Origin: Ralstonia thomasii
Lineage (GTDB): Bacteria > Pseudomonadota > Gammaproteobacteria > Burkholderiales > Burkholderiaceae
Strand: one strand, 5' to 3'
Length of the DNA: 64,000 bases
Assembly (NCBI RefSeq): GCF_958405895.1
Contig: NZ_CATZAR010000004.1
Positions 17,853 to 25,067 of this stretch are shown piece by piece. Both the position numbers and the translations under genes were made by a program. How positions within the stretch are numbered: position 1 is the stretch's first letter; the number at the start of each line of letters is the position of its first letter. Below the pieces are notes generated by a model, which saw only the letters and a program-made list of their open reading frames with translations, did no database searches and was not told where the DNA came from.

Positions 17853-19022
17853 ATGACGACCCGACGTCGCCTGCTGTGCGGCATGGCGCTCTTTGCCAGC
17901 GCTGCTGCACTTGCCCTGCCTGCCCAAGCCGACATCCGCGTGGGCGTGGTGCTGTCCACCACCGGCCCCGCCGCGGCCATCGGCATTCCCAGCAAGAACA
18001 CCGTGCAGATGTGGCCGGCGACCATCGGCGGCCAGCGCGCGCAGGTCATCGTGCTCGACGACGCCTCCGACCCGTCGATGGCGGTGCGGGACGTGCGCAA
18101 ACTGATCGCCGAAGACAAGGTAGACGTGATCGTCGGGCCGACGATCGTGCCGACGGCGCTGGCTTCGCTCGATGCAGTGGCCGAAGGGCAAACGCCAATG
18201 ATCACGCTGGCAGCATCTGCCTCCATCGTCGAGCCGCAGGACGCCAAGCGCCGCTGGGCCTTCAAGATGCCGCAGAACGATTCGCAGATGGCCACGCTCG
18301 TCACCCAGCACATGGCAGACAACGGCGTGCACACCGTCGGCTTCATCGGCTTTACCGATGCGTATGGCGAGAGCTGGTGGCGTGAATTCTCGAAGCTGGC
18401 CGACGTGCGCAAGTTGCGCGTGGTGGCCAACGAGCGCTTTGCGCGCACGGATACCAGCGTGACCGGTCAGATTCTCAAGCTGATGGCCGCCAAGCCCGAC
18501 GCCATCCTGATTGCCGGGGCCGGCACCCCGGCCGCCCTGCCCCAGCGCACGCTGGTCGAGCGCGGCTACAAGGGCCGCATCTACCAGACGCATGGCATCG
18601 CCAGTACGGAGTTCCTGAAGGTGGGCGGCAAGGATGTGGAAAGCACGCTCTTCCCGACCGGCCCCGTGGTGGTCGCGCGCGAACTCCCGGCCGGCCATCC
18701 GGTGCGCAAGGTGGCTGTGGAATTTGCTGATCGCTATGAAGCCAAGTATGGCCCCAACACCGTCACGCAGTTCGCGGGCGACGCATGGGGCGCTTGGCAG
18801 TTGCTCGACAATGCCACGGCCCGTGCGCTCAAGACCAGCGCCAAGCCTGGTACACCTGCCTTCCGCGCCGCCCTGCGCGATGCGCTGGAAACCACGCGCG
18901 ATCTGACTGTGCCCAACGGCGTGCTGAATCTGAATACCCAGGATCATCAGGGCTTCGATCAACGCTCGCGCGTGATGGGCATCATCAAGAACGGCCGCTT
19001 CGCTTACGCCGGCCCGCGCTAA
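17853..19022 (+). CDS. Periplasmic substrate-binding protein (LivJ/LivK type)
   Basis: 389 residues; signal peptide MTTRRRLLCGMALFASAA ending ALPAQA before DIRVGVVL, then a type-1 periplasmic binding fold (STTGPAAAIG, PTIVPTALASLD, GFIGFTDAYGESW). It resembles branched-chain or amide-type ligand-binding proteins, but there is no permease or ATPase beside it, so it is an orphan that must share transport parts with another locus or act as a sensor. GGAGA precedes the ATG. A beta-hydroxyacid dehydrogenase gene follows 41 bases later and is probably cotranscribed. Confidence 0.85.
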   Translation: MTTRRRLLCGMALFASAAALALPAQADIRVGVVLSTTGPAAAIGIPSKNTVQMWPATIGGQRAQVIVLDDASDPSMAVRDVRKLIAEDKVDVIVGPTIVPTALASLDAVAEGQTPMITLAASASIVEPQDAKRRWAFKMPQNDSQMATLVTQHMADNGVHTVGFIGFTDAYGESWWREFSKLADVRKLRVVANERFARTDTSVTGQILKLMAAKPDAILIAGAGTPAALPQRTLVERGYKGRIYQTHGIASTEFLKVGGKDVESTLFPTGPVVVARELPAGHPVRKVAVEFADRYEAKYGPNTVTQFAGDAWGAWQLLDNATARALKTSAKPGTPAFRAALRDALETTRDLTVPNGVLNLNTQDHQGFDQRSRVMGIIKNGRFAYAGPR

Positions 19023-19063
19023 ATCAATATCGATACGCAAGACGTAATACGCAGAGATTCGCC

Positions 19064-19948
19064 ATGACACGCATTGCCTTCATCGGCCTCGGCAACATGG
19101 GCACGCCGATGGTCCAACACCTGATTGCCGCCGGGCATCCGGTGCGCGCCTATGTGCGCCGTCCGGAAGCTGTCGACAACGCCCGCGCCCTCGGCGCCGA
19201 GCCGTGCAACGCCCCTGCCGAAGCGGCGCGCGACGCGGAGGTCATCTTCACCAACGTCACGTCCACAGCCGATGTGGAAGGCGTGCTGCTCGGGCCGGAC
19301 GGTGTCATCCATGGCGCGCCGCGTGGTGCGGTGTGCATCGATCACAGCACGATCTCCGCCGTGGCCACGCGCCGGATCGCGGCCGATTTGGAAGCGGCGG
19401 GTCTGGAGTTCCTGGATGCGCCGGTCTCAGGCGGCACCGCAGGCGCGCAGAAGGCCACGCTGTCGATCATGGTCGGCGGCAAGGCCGAGGTGCTGGCGCG
19501 CGTGCGCCCGCTGCTGCAGCTGCTGGGCACTACGATCACGCACGTCGGCGACTACGGTGCCGGCCAGGTCGCCAAGGCGTGCAACCAGATCGTGCAGGTC
19601 ATCAATATCCAGGGCATTGCCGAAGCCATGCTGTTTGCGCGCGCCCAGGGCACCGACCCGTCGCGCGTGCTGGCGGCCATCGGCCCGGGCTTCGCGGGCA
19701 GCCGCATGCTCGACCTGGAAGGGCCCAAGATGGCCGAGCGCAACTTTGCCGCCGGCATCGAAGCGCGCCTGCACGACAAGGATTTCGGCCTGGTGCGCGA
19801 GATCGCCCAGGAACTCGGCCTGCAGATGCCGGCGATGGAGCTGGTGGCCTCGCAGCTCAATACGCTGGTCGCCAATGGCTGGGGGTATGACGATACGGCG
19901 TCGCTGCTGCGCGTGCTCGAGCAGCAGAACAACCACCACACAGATTGA
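19064..19948 (+). CDS. Beta-hydroxyacid dehydrogenase (GarR/MmsB-like)
   Basis: 294-residue NAD(P)-dependent oxidoreductase. Dinucleotide motif FIGLGNMGTPM at the N-terminus; substrate motif DAPVSGGTAGAQKATL and the catalytic-lysine segment GAGQVAKACNQ define the 3-hydroxyisobutyrate / tartronate-semialdehyde reductase family. The exact substrate cannot be read: 3-hydroxyisobutyrate (valine breakdown) and 2-hydroxy-3-oxopropionate are both open. It follows an orphan binding protein, hinting at catabolism of a small imported acid. Confidence 0.85.
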   Translation: MTRIAFIGLGNMGTPMVQHLIAAGHPVRAYVRRPEAVDNARALGAEPCNAPAEAARDAEVIFTNVTSTADVEGVLLGPDGVIHGAPRGAVCIDHSTISAVATRRIAADLEAAGLEFLDAPVSGGTAGAQKATLSIMVGGKAEVLARVRPLLQLLGTTITHVGDYGAGQVAKACNQIVQVINIQGIAEAMLFARAQGTDPSRVLAAIGPGFAGSRMLDLEGPKMAERNFAAGIEARLHDKDFGLVREIAQELGLQMPAMELVASQLNTLVANGWGYDDTASLLRVLEQQNNHHTD

Positions 19949-19964
19949 GCGTCTTCCGGCCGCC

Positions 19965-19994
19965 TTGTTCGCTTGGCCGGACTTCTGGCATAAT
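19965..19994 (+). promoter_or_regulatory. Candidate tRNA-Leu promoter
   Basis: TTGTTC, 18-base spacer, CATAAT. The expected start near 20001 is about 13 bases before the mature tRNA 5' end. Confidence 0.45.
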
Positions 19995-20013
19995 TGCCGG
20001 CTCATCAGCACCT

Positions 20014-20098
20014 GCCCGAGTGGTGAAATTGGTAGACGCAGGGGACTCAAAATCCCCCGCCGCAAGGCGTGCCGGTTCGATTCCGGCCTCGGGCACCA
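20014..20098 (+). tRNA. tRNA-Leu (anticodon CAA)
   Basis: Begins GCCCGAG and ends CTCGGGC-A-CCA, so the acceptor stem pairs fully and CCA is encoded. The anticodon stem GGGGA/TCCCC encloses CTCAAAA, giving CAA at 20048-20050 (reads UUG). The long variable arm (CGCCGCAAGGCG region) is the class II shape of leucine tRNAs, and GGTTCGATTCC is the T arm. It is a single tRNA with its own terminator. Confidence 0.97.
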
Positions 20099-20105
20099 GA
20101 ATTCA

Positions 20106-20138
20106 AGCCGCTTCTGTTCACGCAGAAGCGGCTTTTTC
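20106..20138 (+). terminator. Terminator after tRNA-Leu
   Basis: Stem AGCCGCTTCTG / CAGAAGCGGCT, loop TTCACG, then TTTTTC, starting 7 bases after the tRNA CCA. Confidence 0.9.
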
Positions 20139-20168
20139 ATTGGACGCTCGGCAACGCAACGGCAGCCG

Positions 20169-20197
20169 GCAACACGCCCCGCGCGGCGTGGGATAAT
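20169..20197 (+). promoter_or_regulatory. Weak candidate promoter for second ilvD
   Basis: A GATAAT -10 at 20192-20197 with a poor -35 (GCAACA) 17 bases upstream. It would give a leader of about 100 bases. Confidence 0.3.
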
Positions 20198-20301
20198 GGC
20201 GGCTTTGCCCCGGGCGCGGCTCAAGAGGTTGATCGCACGGGCATGAGGGCCAGTATCCGCGTGGCCCGCTCCCCCATTTCGAAACTTCTTCAGTACGCAC
20301 A

Positions 20302-22161
20302 ATGCCCGCATACCGTTCCAAAACCTCCACCGCCGGCCGCAACATGGCGGGGGCACGCTCGCTCTGGCGCGCCACCGGCATGAAAGACGAAGATTTCCAG
20401 AAGCCGATCATTGCGGTGGTCAACTCGTTCACCCAGTTCGTTCCTGGCCACGTGCACCTGAAAGACCTGGGGCAGCTCGTCGCGCGCGAGATCGAAGCCG
20501 CGGGTGGTGTGGCCAAGGAATTCAACACGATTGCCGTGGATGACGGCATCGCCATGGGCCACGACGGCATGCTGTATTCGCTGCCCAGCCGCGACATCAT
20601 TGCCGACTCGGTGGAATACATGGTCAACGCGCACTGCGCCGATGCCATGGTGTGCATCTCCAACTGCGACAAGATCACCCCGGGCATGCTGATGGCCGCC
20701 ATGCGCCTGAACATTCCGGTGATCTTCGTCTCGGGGGGCCCGATGGAAGCGGGCAAGACGCGCCTGGCCAACCCCGTCACCAAAGCCATCGAGATCAAGA
20801 AGCTGGATCTGATCGACGCGATGGTGATCGCGGCCGACAGCAAGTATTCCGACGAGGAAGTGGCGGAAGTCGAGCGCTCCGCGTGCCCGACCTGCGGTTC
20901 GTGCTCGGGCATGTTCACGGCCAACTCGATGAACTGCCTGACCGAAGCGCTCGGCCTGTCGCTGCCGGGCAACGGCACCGTGGTCGCCACGCACGCAGAC
21001 CGCGAGCAGCTCTTCAAGCGCGCCGGCCGCCGCATCGTTGAACTCGCCCGCCAATACTACGAGCAGGAAGACGAGCGCGTGCTGCCGCGCTCGGTCGGTT
21101 TCAAGGCGTTCGAAAATGCGATGACGCTCGACATCGCGATGGGCGGCTCGACCAACACGATCCTGCACCTGCTGGCCATCGCGCAGGAAGCGGAGATCGA
21201 CTTCACGATGGCGGACATCGACCGCCTTTCGCGCGTCGTGCCGCAGCTGTGCAAGGTCGCGCCGAACACAAACAAGTACCACATCGAAGACGTGCACCGC
21301 GCCGGCGGCATCATGGCCATCCTGGGTGAGCTGGATCGTGCCGGCAAGCTGCACACCGACGCGCCCACCGTGCACGCGCCCACGTTGAAGGACGCGCTGG
21401 ACCAGTGGGACATCGTCCGCACGTCGGATGAAGCTGTGCAGACGTTCTACCGTGCCGGCCCGGCGGGTATCCCGACGCAGGTCGCCTTCAGCCAGAACAC
21501 GCGCTGGCCGAGCCTGGATCTGGACCGCGCCGAAGGCTGCATCCGCTCGAACGAGCATGCGTTCTCGAAGGAAGGCGGCCTGGCCGTGCTGAGGGGCAAT
21601 ATCGCGCTGGACGGCTGCGTGGTCAAGACCGCCGGGGTGGACGAAAGCATCCTCGTGTTCGAAGGCACGGCGCACGTGACGGAATCGCAGGACGAAGCGG
21701 TCGCGAACATCCTCGCCGACAAGGTCAAGGCCGGCGACGTGGTGGTCGTGCGCTATGAAGGCCCGAAGGGCGGCCCCGGCATGCAGGAAATGCTGTACCC
21801 GACGAGCTACATCAAGTCCAAGGGCCTCGGCAAAGCCTGTGCGCTGCTGACGGACGGCCGCTTCTCCGGCGGTACCTCGGGGCTGTCGATTGGTCACTGC
21901 TCGCCGGAAGCGGCTGCGGGCGGCGCGATCGGCTTGGTGCGCAACGGTGACAAGATCCGCATCGACATCCCCAACCGCACGATCAACGTGCTGGTGTCGG
22001 ATGAAGAACTCGCGCGTCGCCGCGAAGAGCAGAACGCCAAGGGCTGGAAGCCCGCGCAGCCGCGTCCGCGCAAGGTGTCGGCCGCGCTCAAGGCGTACGC
22101 CAAGCTGGTCATGTCGGCGGACAAGGGCGCGGTGCGCGACCTGTCGCAACTGGACGACTGA
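20302..22161 (+). CDS. ilvD: Dihydroxy-acid dehydratase, E. coli [4Fe-4S]-type
   Basis: 619 residues, length and sequence of the E. coli-type DHAD. Cys122 (NCDKITPG) and the CPTCGSCSGMFTANSMNCL segment (Cys195, 198, 201) are present, while the position equivalent to Cys50 of the paralogue at 2150 is not cysteine (NSFTQFVPGH), matching the oxygen-sensitive [4Fe-4S] class. It catalyses the same branched-chain amino acid step as the paralogue. Monocistronic: it sits between the tRNA terminator and its own terminator at 22193. Confidence 0.95.
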   Translation: MPAYRSKTSTAGRNMAGARSLWRATGMKDEDFQKPIIAVVNSFTQFVPGHVHLKDLGQLVAREIEAAGGVAKEFNTIAVDDGIAMGHDGMLYSLPSRDIIADSVEYMVNAHCADAMVCISNCDKITPGMLMAAMRLNIPVIFVSGGPMEAGKTRLANPVTKAIEIKKLDLIDAMVIAADSKYSDEEVAEVERSACPTCGSCSGMFTANSMNCLTEALGLSLPGNGTVVATHADREQLFKRAGRRIVELARQYYEQEDERVLPRSVGFKAFENAMTLDIAMGGSTNTILHLLAIAQEAEIDFTMADIDRLSRVVPQLCKVAPNTNKYHIEDVHRAGGIMAILGELDRAGKLHTDAPTVHAPTLKDALDQWDIVRTSDEAVQTFYRAGPAGIPTQVAFSQNTRWPSLDLDRAEGCIRSNEHAFSKEGGLAVLRGNIALDGCVVKTAGVDESILVFEGTAHVTESQDEAVANILADKVKAGDVVVVRYEGPKGGPGMQEMLYPTSYIKSKGLGKACALLTDGRFSGGTSGLSIGHCSPEAAAGGAIGLVRNGDKIRIDIPNRTINVLVSDEELARRREEQNAKGWKPAQPRPRKVSAALKAYAKLVMSADKGAVRDLSQLDD

Positions 22162-22192
22162 TGCAACACGGGCCAAGCGCTCGATCGACGTA

Positions 22193-22220
22193 AAAAAGCC
22201 GCTCTTCGGAGCGGCTTTTT
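22193..22220. terminator. Terminator between ilvD and dkgB-like gene
   Basis: Stem AAAAAGCCGCT / AGCGGCTTTTT with a CTTCGG loop, between convergent genes; T-runs on both strands. Confidence 0.92.
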
Positions 22221-22243
22221 CTATTGCGTCGGTGCTGCGATGT

Positions 22244-23050
22244 TCAATCCCACTGCGGCGCCAGCCCGTCCGGTGAAACCTCGCGACCGTTGCGCTCAAG
22301 CGCGGCGATCTGAGCCATGTCTTCGTCCGTCAGGTGCAGCGTTTGCGCGCGCAGGTTGCTCGCAAGATGCTCTCGCTTGGTTGACGACGGGATGACCGAG
22401 TAGCCGAGCTGCATCGCCCACGCCAGCACGACCTGCGCCGGCGTCGCTTCGTGCCGCTGTGCGATCGCGCCGATCACCGGATCGCCCAGCACCTTGCCGT
22501 AGGCGAGCGTCATGTACGACGTGACGTGAATGCCCTCGCGCTGCAGAAATTCGACGAGCTTGCGGTTCTGCAGATACGGGCTCAGCTCGATCTGGTTGGT
22601 GGCGATGGCGTCTTTGCCAGCCACCGCAATCGCCTGCTGCGTCAGGGCGATATTGAAGTTCGAGACGCCGATCTCGCGCGTCAAACCCCGGGCCTTGGCT
22701 TCGGCCAACGCGGTCATGAATTCTTCGATCGACACGCCGTTGTCGGGCGCAGGCCAGTGGATCAGCGTGAGGTCGACGTAATCGGTGCGCAGCTTGGCGA
22801 GGCTGTCTTCGAGACTCGCCGCGAGCTTGTCCCTGGCGTAGTTGTCGACCCAGATCTTGGTCGTGAGGAACAGGTCTTCGCGGCGCACGCCGGAGCCGGC
22901 AATGGCCTCGCCTACCTCCGCTTCATTGCCGTAGATTTGCGCGGTGTCGATGACGCGGTAGCCAAGTTCGAGGCCATTGCGAACCGAGTCGATGACGACC
23001 TGGCCCTTCAGGCGGAACGTGCCGAGGCCGAAAGCGGGAATCTTGTTCAT
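22244..23050 (-). CDS. dkgB: Aldo/keto reductase, DkgB-like
   Basis: 268-residue NADPH-dependent aldo/keto reductase, the length of E. coli 2,5-diketo-D-gluconate reductase B. The tetrad is visible: Asp and Tyr in VIDTAQIYGNE, Lys in LTTKIW, His in LIHWP; the cofactor-binding VIPSSTKREHLASNL is near the C-terminus. Likely physiological substrates are small aldehydes such as methylglyoxal. It lies 23 bases downstream of an MFS pump gene on the same strand, probably one transcript. Confidence 0.88.
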   Translation of the reverse strand: MNKIPAFGLGTFRLKGQVVIDSVRNGLELGYRVIDTAQIYGNEAEVGEAIAGSGVRREDLFLTTKIWVDNYARDKLAASLEDSLAKLRTDYVDLTLIHWPAPDNGVSIEEFMTALAEAKARGLTREIGVSNFNIALTQQAIAVAGKDAIATNQIELSPYLQNRKLVEFLQREGIHVTSYMTLAYGKVLGDPVIGAIAQRHEATPAQVVLAWAMQLGYSVIPSSTKREHLASNLRAQTLHLTDEDMAQIAALERNGREVSPDGLAPQWD

Positions 23051-23073
23051 CTTGTGCTCCAGGGGAAATCGAA

Positions 23074-24276
23074 TCAGGGGTTCATGGCGAAGCGCGCCCG
23101 ACGCTGCACGACGTGCAGCCCCACCAGCGCAAGGCCTGCCACAGCAATCACCGCGCCGACAATCGGCACCGCCGCATAGCCCAGGCCTGCGGAGATGGCC
23201 GCACCGCCCGCTGCCGCGCCCAGCGCGTTGCCGAGGTTGAACGCGCCCACGTTGACCGACGATGCAAGGCCCGGCGCTTCAGCCGCGGCACGCATCACGC
23301 GCATCTGGAGCGGCGGCACGACTGCGAACGTGGCAATGCCCCACACCAGCAACGCGGCGGCGGCACCGACGTGCGTCTTGGCCAACACGGGAAACGCGAG
23401 CATCGTTACGATCAACAACACCAGGAAGCCGATCAGGCTGCCATCGAGCGAGCGATCGGCCAGGCGGCCGCCGGCAATGTTGCCGATCGAAAAGCCGATG
23501 CCGATCAGCACCAGCATGGCCGTCACAAACGCCGGCGAAGCACCGGTCAGTTGCGCAAGCGTTGGAGCAACATACGTGTAGAGCGTGAACATCGCGCCCG
23601 CGCCGAGCACCGTGGTGGCGAGCGCGCCCAGCACGACGGGACGCGTCAGGACCGCGAGTTCGGCGCGCAGGTTGGGCATCTTGCCGGCATCGCCCTTCGG
23701 CAACGCAGTGAACAAGCCCGCAATGGCGATCAGGCCAAGGCTTGCCGTGGCGGCAAACGACATGCGCCAGCCGATCATCTGGCCAAGCCAGGTCGCGGCC
23801 GGCACGCCGCCAACGTTGGCGATCGTCAGGCCCATGAACATCGTGGCCACGGCGCTGGCCTGCTTCTCGCGCGGCACAAGGCTGGCGGCCACCACCGAGC
23901 CAAGCCCGAAGAATGCGCCGTGGTTGAGACTGGTGACGAGCCGGGCGAGCAGCAACGTCGTGTAATCCGGCGCGAGGGCCGAAAGCAAATTGCCGATGGT
24001 GAAGATGCTCATCAGCGCGATCAGCGCCTTGCGTCGCGGCCAGCGTGCCAGCAGCAACGTCATGATCGGGGCGCCCACCATCACGCCGATGGCGTACGCG
24101 CTGATCAGCATGCCTGCCTGCGGAATCGATACATGCACGCCGTCGGCAATCACGGGCAGCAGGCCCATCGGAGAAAACTCGGTGGTGCCGATGCCAAAGG
24201 CGCCGGCGGCAAGCGCGAGCAGCGGCAGCGTTGCGCTGCCGCGTGTGGGCTCGGCGGAAGTGTGGGTGGGGTTCAT
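23074..24276 (-). CDS. MFS efflux transporter (DHA1, AraJ-like)
   Basis: 400 residues with twelve predicted membrane segments in two halves; GTTEFSPMGLLPVIA near the start is typical of sugar/drug efflux permeases of the DHA1 group, and RLVTSLNHGAFFGLG follows. Substrate unknown; arabinose-like sugars or drugs are family options. It is upstream of dkgB on the same strand and divergent from marR, a common arrangement for a regulated pump. Confidence 0.87.
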   Translation of the reverse strand: MNPTHTSAEPTRGSATLPLLALAAGAFGIGTTEFSPMGLLPVIADGVHVSIPQAGMLISAYAIGVMVGAPIMTLLLARWPRRKALIALMSIFTIGNLLSALAPDYTTLLLARLVTSLNHGAFFGLGSVVAASLVPREKQASAVATMFMGLTIANVGGVPAATWLGQMIGWRMSFAATASLGLIAIAGLFTALPKGDAGKMPNLRAELAVLTRPVVLGALATTVLGAGAMFTLYTYVAPTLAQLTGASPAFVTAMLVLIGIGFSIGNIAGGRLADRSLDGSLIGFLVLLIVTMLAFPVLAKTHVGAAAALLVWGIATFAVVPPLQMRVMRAAAEAPGLASSVNVGAFNLGNALGAAAGGAAISAGLGYAAVPIVGAVIAVAGLALVGLHVVQRRARFAMNP

Positions 24277-24577
24277 GCGGTGTACTCCAAAGCGGAAGAA
24301 TGGAAAGCGGGCAGAACCTCTGCCGCGATTTCCGCAAACGTTTCAGCAAGCGGGCGACGATTCCGGCGGAAATACGATGCGTCCGATGCGTGCGCCAAGG
24401 CGATGGCGCAGCAGCGAGCGTCCGCGACCGGCGCAATGAGCATGGACCGCAGTGTGCGTGCTCTACCTTTGCAGAAAAACCCGTCCGTCGACGAAACAGT
24501 CTTGATCGCCAATCAACAATCGGTGTCACTCAGACGCACGCCGGGTTGGCAACGCTGCAACAGGGCTCGCTCTCCAA
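24277..24577. other. Intergenic between MFS gene and marR
   Basis: Together with the operator this makes a 349-base gap. A 79-codon minus-strand frame (24273-24512, TTG start) overlaps the MFS start by ATGA, but its start is poor and its product resembles nothing I know; I do not call it a gene. No clear sigma70 promoter for the MFS gene was found by eye. Confidence 0.5.
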
Positions 24578-24600
24578 AATATGTCATGTCGTGATATATT
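24578..24600. promoter_or_regulatory. Candidate MarR operator
   Basis: Imperfect palindrome AATATGTCA-N5-TGATATATT (8 of 9 arm positions pair), 25 bases before the marR ATG. It overlaps a TATATT that could be the marR -10. Size and symmetry fit a MarR-dimer site and autoregulation. Confidence 0.6.
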
Positions 24601-24625
24601 CCGCCACGAACCTTTTAATTCCGCC

Positions 24626-25063
24626 ATGTCCACCCCCGCACGCCCTTTGTCCAAGCAGGATTTCGAGAACCTCTCCGATTTCCGCTACCACCTGCGTCGC
24701 TTCCTGCGCGCCTCCGAAGATCTGATCCACGCCAAGGGCATCACGCCCCTGCAGTATCAGTTGCTGCTGCACGTGAAAGGCTATGCCGGGCGCGAATGGG
24801 CCACCGTCGGCGAACTGGCCGAGCGCCTGCAGGCCGCGCCGCACGGCACAGCGGCACTCATCACGCGCTGCGAAGAAGCGGGTCTGGTCGAAAGGCGCCA
24901 GAGCGACACCGACGCACGCCAGGTCGAAGTCCATCTCTCCAGGAAGGGCGACAACCTCGTCGCACTGCTGGCCGGGCTGCACCAGAGCGAGCTGTCGGCA
25001 TTCCGCCGCGCTTTCAAGCTTCCGCACCTCGATCAACCCGCCGAACCCGCCTCCGAGCAGTAA
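24626..25063 (+). CDS. MarR-family transcriptional regulator
   Basis: 145 residues starting MSTPARPLSKQDFENLSDFRYHLRRFLR. The winged HTH spans about 45-110 (TVGELAERLQAAPHGTAALITRCEEAGLVERR) with the wing SDTDARQVEVHLS. It probably binds the palindrome just upstream and may control the ClC gene 4 bases downstream as well as the divergent MFS-dkgB pair. Ligand unknown. Confidence 0.9.
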   Translation: MSTPARPLSKQDFENLSDFRYHLRRFLRASEDLIHAKGITPLQYQLLLHVKGYAGREWATVGELAERLQAAPHGTAALITRCEEAGLVERRQSDTDARQVEVHLSRKGDNLVALLAGLHQSELSAFRRAFKLPHLDQPAEPASEQ

Positions 25064-25067
25064 CGTC

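Noticed and set aside
20014..20098. tRNA-Leu as an integration site for a genomic island
   Set aside because: No integrase and no direct repeat of the tRNA 3' end nearby; both flanks are core genes.
20012..22161. tRNA-Leu and ilvD as a leucine-sensing unit (T-box or attenuator)
   Set aside because: The tRNA has its own promoter and terminator; the ilvD leader shows no Leu/Ile/Val-rich ORF or terminator/antiterminator pair.
20290..22299. A 669-codon open frame on the minus strand opposite the second ilvD
   Set aside because: Antisense shadow of a highly conserved gene in GC-rich DNA; no domain recognised and composition is biased.
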